Shown here: positions 41,995-49,476 of the stretch, piece by piece
Layout: the number at the start of each line of letters is the position of its first letter
How positions within the stretch are numbered: the first letter of the stretch is position 1
Assembly: GCF_000196455.1 (NCBI RefSeq)
Contig: NC_014614.1
Location: 265,501 to 329,500 of the forward strand
Source of the DNA: Acetoanaerobium sticklandii
GTDB lineage: Bacteria; Bacillota; Clostridia; Peptostreptococcales; Filifactoraceae
Direction: 5' to 3'
Length of the DNA stretch: 64,000 nucleotides
Notes under the pieces: generated by a model
Told to the model about the DNA's origin: nothing
Database searches by the model: none
The model's input: only the letters and a program-made list of their open reading frames with translations
Made by a program: the position numbers and the translations under genes

Positions 41995-42915
41995 ATGGAA
42001 GATGGCGTCGGGAGTACCTTGAGAAATTTACTCAAGTCACCACTTGGCATTATTTCAGGAGGAAGAGGGTTCAAAGGAATTTTTTCTAAAAATGAACAAT
42101 CTGAAGAAACTGAAGAAGCGCTAAAAGAGGAGCTTATCACTATATTGGATGAAGAAGAGGGCAAAGGAGCTGTTAATCTTTTTGAAAAAGAAATGATTAA
42201 ACGTGTTCTTAAGCTTTATGAAACAAAAGCAAAGGAAATTATGATACCTAGAACCTCAGTGTTTGCAGTAAATATTGAGGATGATGTCTGTGATATCATA
42301 GATGAAATCATTGAGGAACGTTATTCTAGAGTTCCTGTATATGAAAAGGATATAGACAATATCATAGGAGTAGTGCATATCAAAGACCTTTTTGCTCAGA
42401 TGAGAAAGGGAAATATAGATTGCATTAATCTGAGAGGAATCATGAAGCAGCCTTATTTTGTGCATGAGTATAAAAGTATAGATGAAATTTTTCTTGAAAT
42501 GCAGAAAAATAGAACTCATATGGCTCTTGTAATCGACGAATATGGTGGATTTTCAGGTATTATTACCATTGAAGATCTGGTAGAAGAAATAGTAGGAGAT
42601 ATCTCTGATGAGGATGATGAATACGAGGTAGATGAACCTATATTTAGAATTAGTGAAAACACTTATAAAGTGGATGGACTAACTAGTATATCGGATGTCA
42701 ATGAGCTATTGGAAATTGAATTGCCTACAGATGTCAATGACACAATCGGGGGACTGCTTCTTGGAACCCTTGGCAAGATACCTAATCTTGAAGAAGAAAA
42801 TGAAGAAACAAATGCTTTCTTTGACGATGTAGAATTAAAAGCAATCAAAGTAAGCGACAAAAGAATAGAGACCTTGCTGGTTAAACTTAAATCCAAATCA
42901 TTTTTGGATATTTAA
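41995..42915 (+). CDS. CorC/HlyC-type CBS-domain protein lacking the membrane domain
   Basis: A 306-aa soluble protein. A paired CBS module (about residues 80-205; MIPRTSVFAVN, RYSRVPVYEKDIDNIIGVVHIKDLF, HMALVIDEYGGFSGIITIEDLVEEIVGDI) is followed by the CorC_HlyC FAD-fold domain (about 215-302; YKVDGLTSISDVNELLEIELP, DTIGGLLL). Family members with an N-terminal DUF21 membrane domain are linked to magnesium/cobalt export; this one has none, like CorC and TlyC. The ATG follows TGGAGGG. The true function is uncertain. It is monocistronic with a terminator. Confidence 0.85.
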   Translation: MEDGVGSTLRNLLKSPLGIISGGRGFKGIFSKNEQSEETEEALKEELITILDEEEGKGAVNLFEKEMIKRVLKLYETKAKEIMIPRTSVFAVNIEDDVCDIIDEIIEERYSRVPVYEKDIDNIIGVVHIKDLFAQMRKGNIDCINLRGIMKQPYFVHEYKSIDEIFLEMQKNRTHMALVIDEYGGFSGIITIEDLVEEIVGDISDEDDEYEVDEPIFRISENTYKVDGLTSISDVNELLEIELPTDVNDTIGGLLLGTLGKIPNLEEENEETNAFFDDVELKAIKVSDKRIETLLVKLKSKSFLDI

Positions 42916-42980
42916 TCTTTTATTAACCTGTTGGTATAGCACACATAGATTATTAGTGGAAATCTAATTATATTAACAAT

Positions 42981-43024
42981 AAAATCCCTTGGTTTATATT
43001 AAACGATATAGCCAAGGGATTTTT
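42981..43024 (+). terminator. Terminator after the CBS-domain gene
   Basis: AAAATCCCTTGG (42981-42992) pairs with CCAAGGGATTTTT (43012-43024) around an AT-rich loop, followed by further T. It can act in both directions. Confidence 0.8.
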
Positions 43025-43027
43025 TAG

Positions 43028-43066
43028 TGAATTTAATATTCATTTTTAGCGAATTTAATATTCAAT
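43028..43066. repeat. Short direct repeat of a near-palindrome
   Basis: The stretch GAATTTAATATTCA occurs twice with a short spacer, each with a near-palindromic GAAT...ATTC form, between the CBS-gene terminator and the iron operon end. Its meaning is unknown. Confidence 0.5.
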
Positions 43067-43073
43067 TATATAA

Positions 43074-43250
43074 TCATTTACTTTTTTCATCTGTTTTTAT
43101 ATCTCTTATTACATTACAGCTAGCTTTTGAGCAGGAACCTTTAGATGAACAAGCATAGCAACCATCGGTAGCTTCTCTTTTTACACTTCTAACAAGTAGA
43201 AAAATGCCTAGGCAAACTATAACTGCACCTATTAAATACGATATTATCAT
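43074..43250 (-). CDS. FeoB-associated Cys-rich membrane protein
   Basis: A 58-aa protein with one N-terminal membrane helix (about residues 3-20) and a cytoplasmic tail with four cysteines (GCYACSSKGSCSKASC). This layout is typical of the small Cys-rich proteins coded next to feoB in anaerobes, and this gene is directly downstream of feoB. A role in handling Fe(II) at the transporter is presumed. ATG at 43250 is preferred to the upstream TTG because GAGAGG lies between them. Confidence 0.85.
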   Translation of the reverse strand: MIISYLIGAVIVCLGIFLLVRSVKREATDGCYACSSKGSCSKASCNVIRDIKTDEKSK

Positions 43251-43346
43251 TTTATCATCGCCTCTCAAAAGGGTTATTAGTAATTGTTACCCAATTTCTG
43301 TATACTTGAATAAAAATTATTTTAAATTTATCATTTTAGTTTAGGT

Positions 43347-45218
43347 TTATATGAAAAAAGAGCCTACTTGATATACTATTGTTGCGACTAACCAAGCTAC
43401 AAATAGCTGATATAAAATTGAAAAAGCTGTCCATTTGTATGAGTTTGTTTCTCTTTTTACTACTCCGATTACAGCAATACAAGGGGTGTAGAGTAGGACG
43501 AACACCATAAAAGCATAGGCTGAAAGAGTACTAAAGGTTCCAGAAAGAGCGGAAGCAAAATCTCCAGCTGATTCACCAATTCCATATATTATAGCCATGT
43601 TTGATATTACTATTTCTTTTGCAATTACACCTGTAAATAGGGAAAGTGCAGCCTGCCAGTTTCCAAAGCCTGCAGTAGATAGCATAGGAGCAAAGAATTT
43701 ACCTATACTAGCTCCAAAGCTTTGATTTATTTCACTAGGGCCTGACATATTAAAGCCTAATAAGAACCAAAGTACAACAGAGGCTCCAAATATCAGAGTA
43801 CCAGCTTTTGCTATATATCCCTTTACTCTATCCCATACGTGAAGAGCTAGGTTTTTTATGCTAGGAAATCTATAAGGAGGAAGCTCCATGATAAAAGGAG
43901 TCTCATCTGCTTTAAATATAGTCTTTTTAAATATTAAGCCTACTAAGATAGCAACTACTACTCCAAGAACATAAAGCGAAAACACTATGTATTTTTCGTT
44001 TCCTGGAAAGAAAGCAGCAGCAAATAGTGTATAAACTGGAAGTCTAGCTGAGCAAGAAACAAATGGAGTGATAAGGGTAGTTGTAAGCCTGTCCTTTTGA
44101 CTTTCAAGGGTACGTGTACTCATGATAGCTGGAACACTACAGCCTAGACCTAGAACCATAGGAATAAATGCTTTTCCGCTTAAGCCTATGCCCCTCATAG
44201 CTCTATCCATAATAAAGGCAACTCTAGCCATGTAGCCTGTATCTTCCATAAGAGATATCATCAGAAACAAGCAAGCGACGTTTGGAACAAATATTATTAC
44301 ACCACCTACACCGCCTATAATTCCATCTACTACAAGAGAGATAAGCCAGTCCTGAGCGCCTATAGCCATAAGTCCAGCCTCGGCTGTAGGGGCTACTATT
44401 CCTGTGATGAACTCATCTAACATTCCGTTTAGAACATTTCCTGCAAGATCATAGGTAAAAAAGAAAGTAAAAAACATCACCAGTGCAAAGATAGGTAGTC
44501 CTAAGTACTTGTGCGTAAGTACAGAGTCTACTTTGTCAGACGTAGTGATTTTATGAGAAGAAGGTTTTTTTACTGCTGATTTTATAATGCCTTCAATATA
44601 TTCATAGGTATAATCAGTTTTTGTTTCTTCTGCTAGCTCTGGGTCAGTAATACCAGAAATTTTCTCTTCCAATTTGTTTACGAAATCCTGCATTTTTTGA
44701 GGCATAGTTTGATTTTGTACATCAGCTTCAGTTATAGCCCTGCTTATAAGCTCGTTTATGCCTTCGCTTTTTGAGGCTATTATAGGCACAACTGGTACTC
44801 CAAGCTCCATTGATAGTTTAGTTACATCTATTTCATAACCTTTTGCTTTTGCGACATCCATCATATTAAGGGCGATAACAGTAGGACGACCTAGCTCTAA
44901 AAGCTGCATCGTAAGGAAGAGATTTCTTTCTATATTAGAAGCATCGACGATATTTACAACTACGTCGGGCTTTTCGTTTATGACATAATTTTTGGCAATT
45001 ATTTCCTCCATAGAGTATGGAGAAAGACTGTAGGTACCAGGTAAATCAACAAGAATTAGATTTTTATCTTCAAATTTCAGTTTTCCCTCTTTTTTTTCTA
45101 CTGTCACCCCTGGCCAGTTTCCTACATATTGTCTAGCACCAGTTAGAGCATTGAATAAAGTGGTCTTACCGCTGTTAGGGTTTCCTGCCAGAGCCATAGT
45201 TATGTGGCTAATAGTCAT
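43347..45218 (-). CDS. feoB: Ferrous iron transporter FeoB
   Basis: A 623-aa Fe(II) transporter with N-terminal G protein domain: G1 GNPNSGKTTLFN, G3 DLPGTYSL, G4 NMMD, then a helical spacer and about ten membrane segments with the conserved VLGLGCSVPAIMSTRTLES and FVSCSARLPVYTLFAAAFF motifs that hold the Cys residues of the pore. Start ATG follows AGGAGACT. It lies 12 bases after the second feoA and is part of the Fur-controlled operon. Confidence 0.96.
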   Translation of the reverse strand: MTISHITMALAGNPNSGKTTLFNALTGARQYVGNWPGVTVEKKEGKLKFEDKNLILVDLPGTYSLSPYSMEEIIAKNYVINEKPDVVVNIVDASNIERNLFLTMQLLELGRPTVIALNMMDVAKAKGYEIDVTKLSMELGVPVVPIIASKSEGINELISRAITEADVQNQTMPQKMQDFVNKLEEKISGITDPELAEETKTDYTYEYIEGIIKSAVKKPSSHKITTSDKVDSVLTHKYLGLPIFALVMFFTFFFTYDLAGNVLNGMLDEFITGIVAPTAEAGLMAIGAQDWLISLVVDGIIGGVGGVIIFVPNVACLFLMISLMEDTGYMARVAFIMDRAMRGIGLSGKAFIPMVLGLGCSVPAIMSTRTLESQKDRLTTTLITPFVSCSARLPVYTLFAAAFFPGNEKYIVFSLYVLGVVVAILVGLIFKKTIFKADETPFIMELPPYRFPSIKNLALHVWDRVKGYIAKAGTLIFGASVVLWFLLGFNMSGPSEINQSFGASIGKFFAPMLSTAGFGNWQAALSLFTGVIAKEIVISNMAIIYGIGESAGDFASALSGTFSTLSAYAFMVFVLLYTPCIAVIGVVKRETNSYKWTAFSILYQLFVAWLVATIVYQVGSFFI

Positions 45219-45230
45219 GCTGAGTCTCCT

Positions 45231-45452
45231 TTATTTTACAATGATATTTTTTGCGTCAGATTTTCTAATTGCTATATGGTAATCCTTAACTCTTATATCT
45301 ATAGGGTCGCCTAGAGGAGCAAATTTTTCTACTTTTATCTCACAGCCTTTAGTTATTCCCATATCTATCATTCTTCTTTTTAGAATTCCTGTGACATTTA
45401 TGCTGTCAATTATAGCTGTTTCGCCTACCTTTAAATCAGAAAGCGTCTTCAT
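45231..45452 (-). CDS. feoA: FeoA domain protein (second copy)
   Basis: A 73-aa SH3-like protein of the FeoA family that works with FeoB: MKTLSDLKVGETAIIDSINVTGILKRRMIDMGITKGCEIKVEKFAPLGDPIDI. The ATG at 45452 is selected because AGGAGA is correctly placed before it; the longer GTG-started frame would overlap the upstream feoA end. Adjacent to feoB. Confidence 0.92.
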   Translation of the reverse strand: MKTLSDLKVGETAIIDSINVTGILKRRMIDMGITKGCEIKVEKFAPLGDPIDIRVKDYHIAIRKSDAKNIIVK

Positions 45453-45466
45453 TATGAAAATCTCTC

Positions 45467-45682
45467 CTAACTGCACTGGATTTTGTGAGCAGTAGATGCG
45501 TTTAGCACTACCTTTGAATCTCTAACCTTTACCATTATAGAGCCTTTAGTAAGTCCTTGAAGCACATAGAGCTTACAGCCTTTAGTAAAGCCCATATTCA
45601 TTAACTTTTGCTTTAATTCAGCACTTGCAATTACATCAGATATAGTTACTTCTTGGTTACTGCTTACCATTGAAAGCGGCAT
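45467..45682 (-). CDS. feoA: FeoA domain protein (first copy)
   Basis: A 71-aa FeoA-family protein: MPLSMVSSNQEVTISDVIASAELKQKLMNMGFTKGCKLYVLQGLTKGSIMVKVRDSKVVL. The ATG at 45682 follows AAAAGGAGA; the upstream frame extension runs through the promoter region and is rejected. It is the first gene of the feo operon, immediately behind the Fur box. Two different FeoA proteins in one operon are common in Clostridia. Confidence 0.9.
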   Translation of the reverse strand: MPLSMVSSNQEVTISDVIASAELKQKLMNMGFTKGCKLYVLQGLTKGSIMVKVRDSKVVLNASTAHKIQCS

Positions 45683-45736
45683 ATTTGCATCTCCTTTTGT
45701 GATGAAATATATGTATAATAAATTAGTTGTATTATT

Positions 45737-45766
45737 GATAATCATTATCGCAGATTAATTGATAAT
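45737..45766 (-). promoter_or_regulatory. Fur box of the feo operon
   Basis: GATAAT-C-ATTATC (45737-45749) is a perfect 6-1-6 palindrome with flanking T and G, close to the classical Fur consensus. A further GATAAT half site lies at 45761-45766. It stands about 55 bases before the first feoA start, where it can overlap the promoter. Confidence 0.75.
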
Positions 45767-45878
45767 GGGTTTCATTCTTTAATATTAATTATAGTACTTA
45801 GATAAAGTACTGTCAATGATAAAACTTATTAGTTGAGGGATTGTACCTGTTACTTAATGCAATTATTTTGCAACAAAA

Positions 45879-45910
45879 TTCTAGGATAATAACCTAGAAA
45901 CTGATATAAT
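45879..45910 (+). promoter_or_regulatory. Promoter and inverted repeat upstream of cbiK
   Basis: TATAAT at 45905-45910 has no good -35 hexamer. In its place TTCTAGG (45879-45885) and CCTAGAA (45893-45899) form a perfect 7-7-7 inverted repeat. A regulator may bind there; which one is unknown. Confidence 0.45.
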
Positions 45911-45953
45911 ATAAGGCGAAGTTTCAGTTTACCTAATGAAGGGATGATATTTA

Positions 45954-46730
45954 GTGAAAAAAGGTATTTTGGTTGCTAGCTTTGGAACAACATATATATC
46001 GACTAGAGAAAAAACAATAGGTGCAATAGAAGAAAAAATGGCTAAGGCATTTCCTGATTTTGAAGTAAGAAGAGCATTTACATCTTCTATGGTTAGAAAG
46101 CGCATATTAAAGAATGAAGGCATTCATGTCGATGACGTGGATGAGGCACTTTCTAAAATGAAGGAAGATGGCTTTGAAGAGATATATGTGGCTTCATTAC
46201 ATATAATAGCAGGCCATGAATATAAAAAAGTGAGCCACAGCATAAATAGATTCAAAGATGATTTTAAGGTTATAAAAGGAGCAAAGCCGCTTCTTTACTC
46301 AAAAGTTCACTACGATGAGGCAGTGGATGCCATTGCAAAGCTTATGCCAGAGCTAAGTGAAAATGAAGCCTTAGTACTTATGGGACATGGAAGCGACCAT
46401 GCAGCAAATGCAGCCTATGTAATGCTATATCATATGCTTGAGAGAAATCCACTTACTTCTCATGTTTATTTAGGAACTGTGGAGGGCTATCCAGAGGCAG
46501 AGGATATACTGGAGGAATTAGAAGGTCAAGGCTATGAAAAGCTATACCTGCTTCCATTTATGATAGTGGCTGGAGATCATGCAATTAACGATATGGCATC
46601 TGACGAAGATGATTCTTGGAAATCATTCTTTGAGTCAAATGGATACCAAGCAGAGCCTATATTAAAAGGGCTAGGAGAATTTGAACCAATATCAGAAATG
46701 TTTATTAAAAGACTTAAAGACTCTATGTAA
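45954..46730 (+). CDS. cbiK: Sirohydrochlorin cobaltochelatase
   Basis: A 258-aa class II chelatase of anaerobic B12 synthesis that inserts Co(II) into sirohydrochlorin. Metal-binding residues are seen in LHIIAGHEYKKV and MGHGSDHAANAAYVMLYHML, and the N-terminus ILVASFGTTYISTREKTIGAIE is characteristic. The start is GTG at 45954, preceded by AAGGGATG. It lies upstream of cbiQ and cbiO, linking cobalt uptake with its use. Confidence 0.93.
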   Translation: MKKGILVASFGTTYISTREKTIGAIEEKMAKAFPDFEVRRAFTSSMVRKRILKNEGIHVDDVDEALSKMKEDGFEEIYVASLHIIAGHEYKKVSHSINRFKDDFKVIKGAKPLLYSKVHYDEAVDAIAKLMPELSENEALVLMGHGSDHAANAAYVMLYHMLERNPLTSHVYLGTVEGYPEAEDILEELEGQGYEKLYLLPFMIVAGDHAINDMASDEDDSWKSFFESNGYQAEPILKGLGEFEPISEMFIKRLKDSM

Positions 46731-46786
46731 TTTTGATGGAGAAAGACCGTGTAATTTTGTAGATTAAAGCTTAAGAAGGAATAAAG

Positions 46787-47482
46787 ATGCTAATAATAGA
46801 TAAATTTGCTTATACTAATAACCTTAAGGACTTAAGTCCGAAAAAGAAATTTGGATACTCTATGGGGCTTTTGCTTGCGAGCTTGATTAACAAAGAGCCT
46901 CTTATTTTTATTGCAATTATTGCTTTTGCATTTGCAGGAACTGTGTTTTGGGCGAAGATTCCACTAGGAAAGTACTTAAAGATGCTAACTGTGCCTTTTA
47001 CATTTTTATTTACCAGTATTCTTGCTATAGTTTTTTCATTTTCTCAAGATCAAGCTGTATTTATATGGAGTGTAAATTTAAAGGTGTTTTATGTCGGGGT
47101 GACCGAGTTAGGACTCAACAATGCTCTTATTCTCTTTTTAAGAGCTATGTCAGCTCTTGGATGTCTTTATTTTCTGACGCTCACGACTCCTATGGATCAG
47201 CAGCTGTATATTATGAGAAAGCTTCATCTTCCAGCTTATTTTTTGGATTTATATGCGCTTACCTATAGATTTATATTTATTTTACTGGATGAATCCATTG
47301 AGATATATAGAGCTCAGGAGCTTAGATTTGGATATAATAATTTAAAAAACTCATATTCTTCTCTTTCTATACTCATTAGAGTGTTGTTTGAGAGAGTCAT
47401 GAATAGATATCAAGATATGGAAATTGCACTAGATAGCAAGCTGTACACAGGGGATTTTCATATGGAAAAGCAGGAGGAATAA
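46787..47482 (+). CDS. cbiQ: Energy-coupling factor transmembrane protein (CbiQ type)
   Basis: A 231-aa membrane protein (about five membrane segments) of the EcfT/CbiQ family, the transmembrane coupling part of a cobalt ECF transporter. It contains the coupling helices near MRKLHLPAYFLDLYALTYRFIFILLDE and RAQELRFGY. ATG follows GAAGGA. It ends one base before the cbiO start. No cbiM/cbiN substrate component is in the window. Confidence 0.9.
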   Translation: MLIIDKFAYTNNLKDLSPKKKFGYSMGLLLASLINKEPLIFIAIIAFAFAGTVFWAKIPLGKYLKMLTVPFTFLFTSILAIVFSFSQDQAVFIWSVNLKVFYVGVTELGLNNALILFLRAMSALGCLYFLTLTTPMDQQLYIMRKLHLPAYFLDLYALTYRFIFILLDESIEIYRAQELRFGYNNLKNSYSSLSILIRVLFERVMNRYQDMEIALDSKLYTGDFHMEKQEE

Positions 47483-47483
47483 G

Positions 47484-48290
47484 ATGCTTGAGATGAAAAA
47501 TGTAACCTATGTCTATGAAGATCAGACAGTCGCTCTAAAGGATATATCGATGGATTTGTCTAAAGGAAGCTGTATTGGGATAATAGGCTCTAACGGTGCT
47601 GGAAAATCTACACTATTTTTAAACTTTACAGGCGTGCTAAAGCCTAGGCAAGGACAGATTTTTTATGATGAAAAACCTATGAAATACGATAAGGCAAGCC
47701 TGAGGGAGCTTAGAAAGCAGGTATCTATAGTATTTCAAGATCCAGATAAGCAGATATTTTTTTCAAAGGTCTATGACGATGTTGCCTTTGCTCTTAGAAA
47801 TCTAGGGGTAGATGAGAAGGAGATAAATCACAGAGTAAATATAGCTTTAGCAAGCGTAGGAGCTAAGGATTTTGCTGACAAGCCAGTTCATTTCCTAAGC
47901 CATGGGCAGAAAAAAAGAGTTGCGATAGCTGGAGTTATAGCTATGGATAGCGAGATAATTTTTATGGATGAGCCTAGTGCAGGCTTAGACCCAGTAGCTA
48001 CAACTCAAGTAGAAGAGATAATAAAATCTCTATCAGACCAAGACCATAAGAAAGTTGTTATATCTAGTCACGACATGGATTTGATTTATAAGGTCTGTGA
48101 TTATGTTTATGTAATGGATGAAGGAAGCATAATCGCTCATGGAGATGTATCTGAGGTGTTTATGATGGACGAGATACTAAATAAAGCAGGACTAATTCAG
48201 CCTTGGCTAGTAAAGCTTCATGCAAGGATGGGTTATCCTCTTTTTAAAACAGAAGAGGAATTATATAAATTTAAAGGATGTGCTAAGTAG
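47484..48290 (+). CDS. cbiO: Energy-coupling factor ATPase (CbiO type)
   Basis: A 268-aa ABC ATPase: Walker A IGSNGAGKSTLF, Q-loop VFQDPDKQIF, signature LSHGQKKRVAIAG, Walker B IIFMDEPSAGLDP and switch His in ISSHDMD. With CbiQ it would power cobalt uptake. The neighbours (cbiK, cbiQ) support the cobalt assignment rather than another ECF substrate. ATG follows AGGAGGAAT. A long terminator hairpin overlaps the stop codon. Confidence 0.92.
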   Translation: MLEMKNVTYVYEDQTVALKDISMDLSKGSCIGIIGSNGAGKSTLFLNFTGVLKPRQGQIFYDEKPMKYDKASLRELRKQVSIVFQDPDKQIFFSKVYDDVAFALRNLGVDEKEINHRVNIALASVGAKDFADKPVHFLSHGQKKRVAIAGVIAMDSEIIFMDEPSAGLDPVATTQVEEIIKSLSDQDHKKVVISSHDMDLIYKVCDYVYVMDEGSIIAHGDVSEVFMMDEILNKAGLIQPWLVKLHARMGYPLFKTEEELYKFKGCAK

Positions 48291-48308
48291 CACATCCTTT
48301 AAATTTTA
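48267..48308 (+). terminator. Terminator of the cbiKQO operon
   Basis: An 18-pair perfect stem: AAATTTAAAGGATGTGCT (48267-48284), loop AAGT, and the complementary arm 48289-48306. The stop codon of cbiO lies within the stem. Confidence 0.85.
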
Positions 48309-48361
48309 CTATTGCCAATAAAATAAAATTTCTTGGAGTAGGTTTGATTTGGTTTATTATT

Positions 48362-48727
48362 TTAATGAGTGAGATTTTTATCATCAGAGATTGTAGAAGT
48401 ATTTAATCTAGACTCTTCAGAGTCTAAGCTCATAGCATTTTTGGTATGGAGCTCACCATTTTCAATTTCTAGCTTTGCGACTGACATTTCTAAATTTCGT
48501 ATTTGCTTGTCTTTTTCCTTGATGGTTTTGTTCATGTTAAACTGCTTCATAAGGCCAAGAGAAAATGCAATTATAGCTCCGATAATAGCAGAAATAAGTA
48601 TTATAAGGGCTTGAGAAATTTCGAGATGATATACTATGAAGTTGACAGGAACGGCTGCTGAGTTTTGAATTGCAAATATAGCAACCAGCACTGCTAAAAT
48701 TAAAGAAAAAATAAACTTTGCCTGCAT
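48362..48727 (-). CDS. LapA (DUF1049) family membrane protein
   Basis: A 121-aa protein with two N-terminal membrane helices (about residues 4-22 and 38-60) joined by the family loop AIQNSAAVPVNFIVYHLEISQAL, then a coiled-coil tail (65-100) rich in Lys and Glu. LapA-domain proteins act in lipopolysaccharide assembly in Gram-negatives; in a Firmicute the role is unknown. ATG follows AGGAGGGT. It stands alone on the minus strand. Confidence 0.8.
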   Translation of the reverse strand: MQAKFIFSLILAVLVAIFAIQNSAAVPVNFIVYHLEISQALIILISAIIGAIIAFSLGLMKQFNMNKTIKEKDKQIRNLEMSVAKLEIENGELHTKNAMSLDSEESRLNTSTISDDKNLTH

Positions 48728-48868
48728 ATGATACCCTCCTTTTTCTTTTATTATATCTCTAAATCAATAACTTTAAACAAATTTGTTGAATATAATGTAT
48801 AGTTGCTATTTTTTCTAAAATTTGGGTAATAGATAAATGATAATAAAAAAAGTGAGGGGGCCTCAGTT

Positions 48869-49300
48869 ATGAAAGTTGATACTATATTAGTACCAGTAGA
48901 CGGATCAGAAGGCAGTTTATTAGCTATAGACACAGCAAAGGCTATAGCACAAAAGTTCGACTCCAAAATTGTATTAATCCACGTGGTGGATGTGGGCACC
49001 AGAGGAACAATGCATGAATTCTATTCTTATGACCCAGTGGTTGAAGAGGCGCTTATTAAAAGAGGGGAAAAGCTACTAGATAAAGAAGCTCTTAAATTTG
49101 AGGGCATGAAGGTAGAAAAAATATCTCTAAAAGGTCAAGCAGGCGATGGCATAGTGACTTATGTAGATGAGAATCCAGTGGATTTAATAGTAATGGCTAC
49201 AAGAGGCATGACTAGAGTTAGAAGATTCTTCGTAGGCTCAGTTACCAACTATGTAGTTCATCATTCAAAAGTTCCAGTACTTGCTATACCAGTAGAATAA
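48869..49300 (+). CDS. Universal stress protein (UspA family)
   Basis: A 143-aa Rossmann-like protein: ILVPVDGSEGSLLAIDTAKAIA at the N-terminus, IVLIHVVDVG, and the C-terminal ATP-binding region DLIVMATRGMTRVRRFFVGSVTNYVVHHSKVPVLAIP. The phosphate loop is slightly changed from the G-x2-G-x9-G-S/T consensus (GMTRVRRFFVGSV), so nucleotide binding is likely but not assured. ATG follows GAGGGGG. Monocistronic with its own terminator. Confidence 0.9.
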   Translation: MKVDTILVPVDGSEGSLLAIDTAKAIAQKFDSKIVLIHVVDVGTRGTMHEFYSYDPVVEEALIKRGEKLLDKEALKFEGMKVEKISLKGQAGDGIVTYVDENPVDLIVMATRGMTRVRRFFVGSVTNYVVHHSKVPVLAIPVE

Positions 49301-49308
49301 AGGATTAT

Positions 49309-49333
49309 GGGCTAAGAAATTAGCCCTTTTTTT
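49309..49333 (+). terminator. Terminator of the universal stress protein gene
   Basis: GGGCTAA (49309-49315), loop GAAA, TTAGCCC (49320-49326), then seven T. Confidence 0.9.
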
Positions 49334-49370
49334 AAGAAAGAAAAGTTTTTTAATGAGCATTAAAAAATAA

Positions 49371-49399
49371 TTGACAAGGATATTTAGCAGGTGTATTAT
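49371..49399 (+). promoter_or_regulatory. Promoter of the pyr operon
   Basis: TTGACA (49371-49376) and TATTAT (49394-49399) are 17 bases apart. The predicted start near 49406 gives a leader of about 70 bases. Confidence 0.75.
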
Positions 49400-49442
49400 T
49401 AGTAAAGAAAAACAAAATAGACTGTTAACTCAGCTCTTTTAA

Positions 49443-49468
49443 TTTAGTCCGAGAGACTAACAAGGAGG
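49443..49468 (+). promoter_or_regulatory. PyrR-binding-like hairpin at the pyrB ribosome site
   Basis: TTAGTC (49444-49449), loop CGAGA, GACTAA (49455-49460) forms a six-pair hairpin whose strand reads AGTCCGAGAGACT, close to the PyrR recognition loop AGUCC-N-GAGAGG-Y-U. AAGGAGG (49462-49468) follows after one base, so bound PyrR could hide the ribosome site. No terminator is visible in the leader, so control would be translational. Confidence 0.6.
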
Positions 49469-49476
49469 AAAATGAT

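Noticed and set aside
45783..45953. Cobalamin riboswitch before cbiK (and likewise before cobT)
   Set aside because: No B12-box (GCCACTG type) or extended structured leader is visible; the leaders are short.
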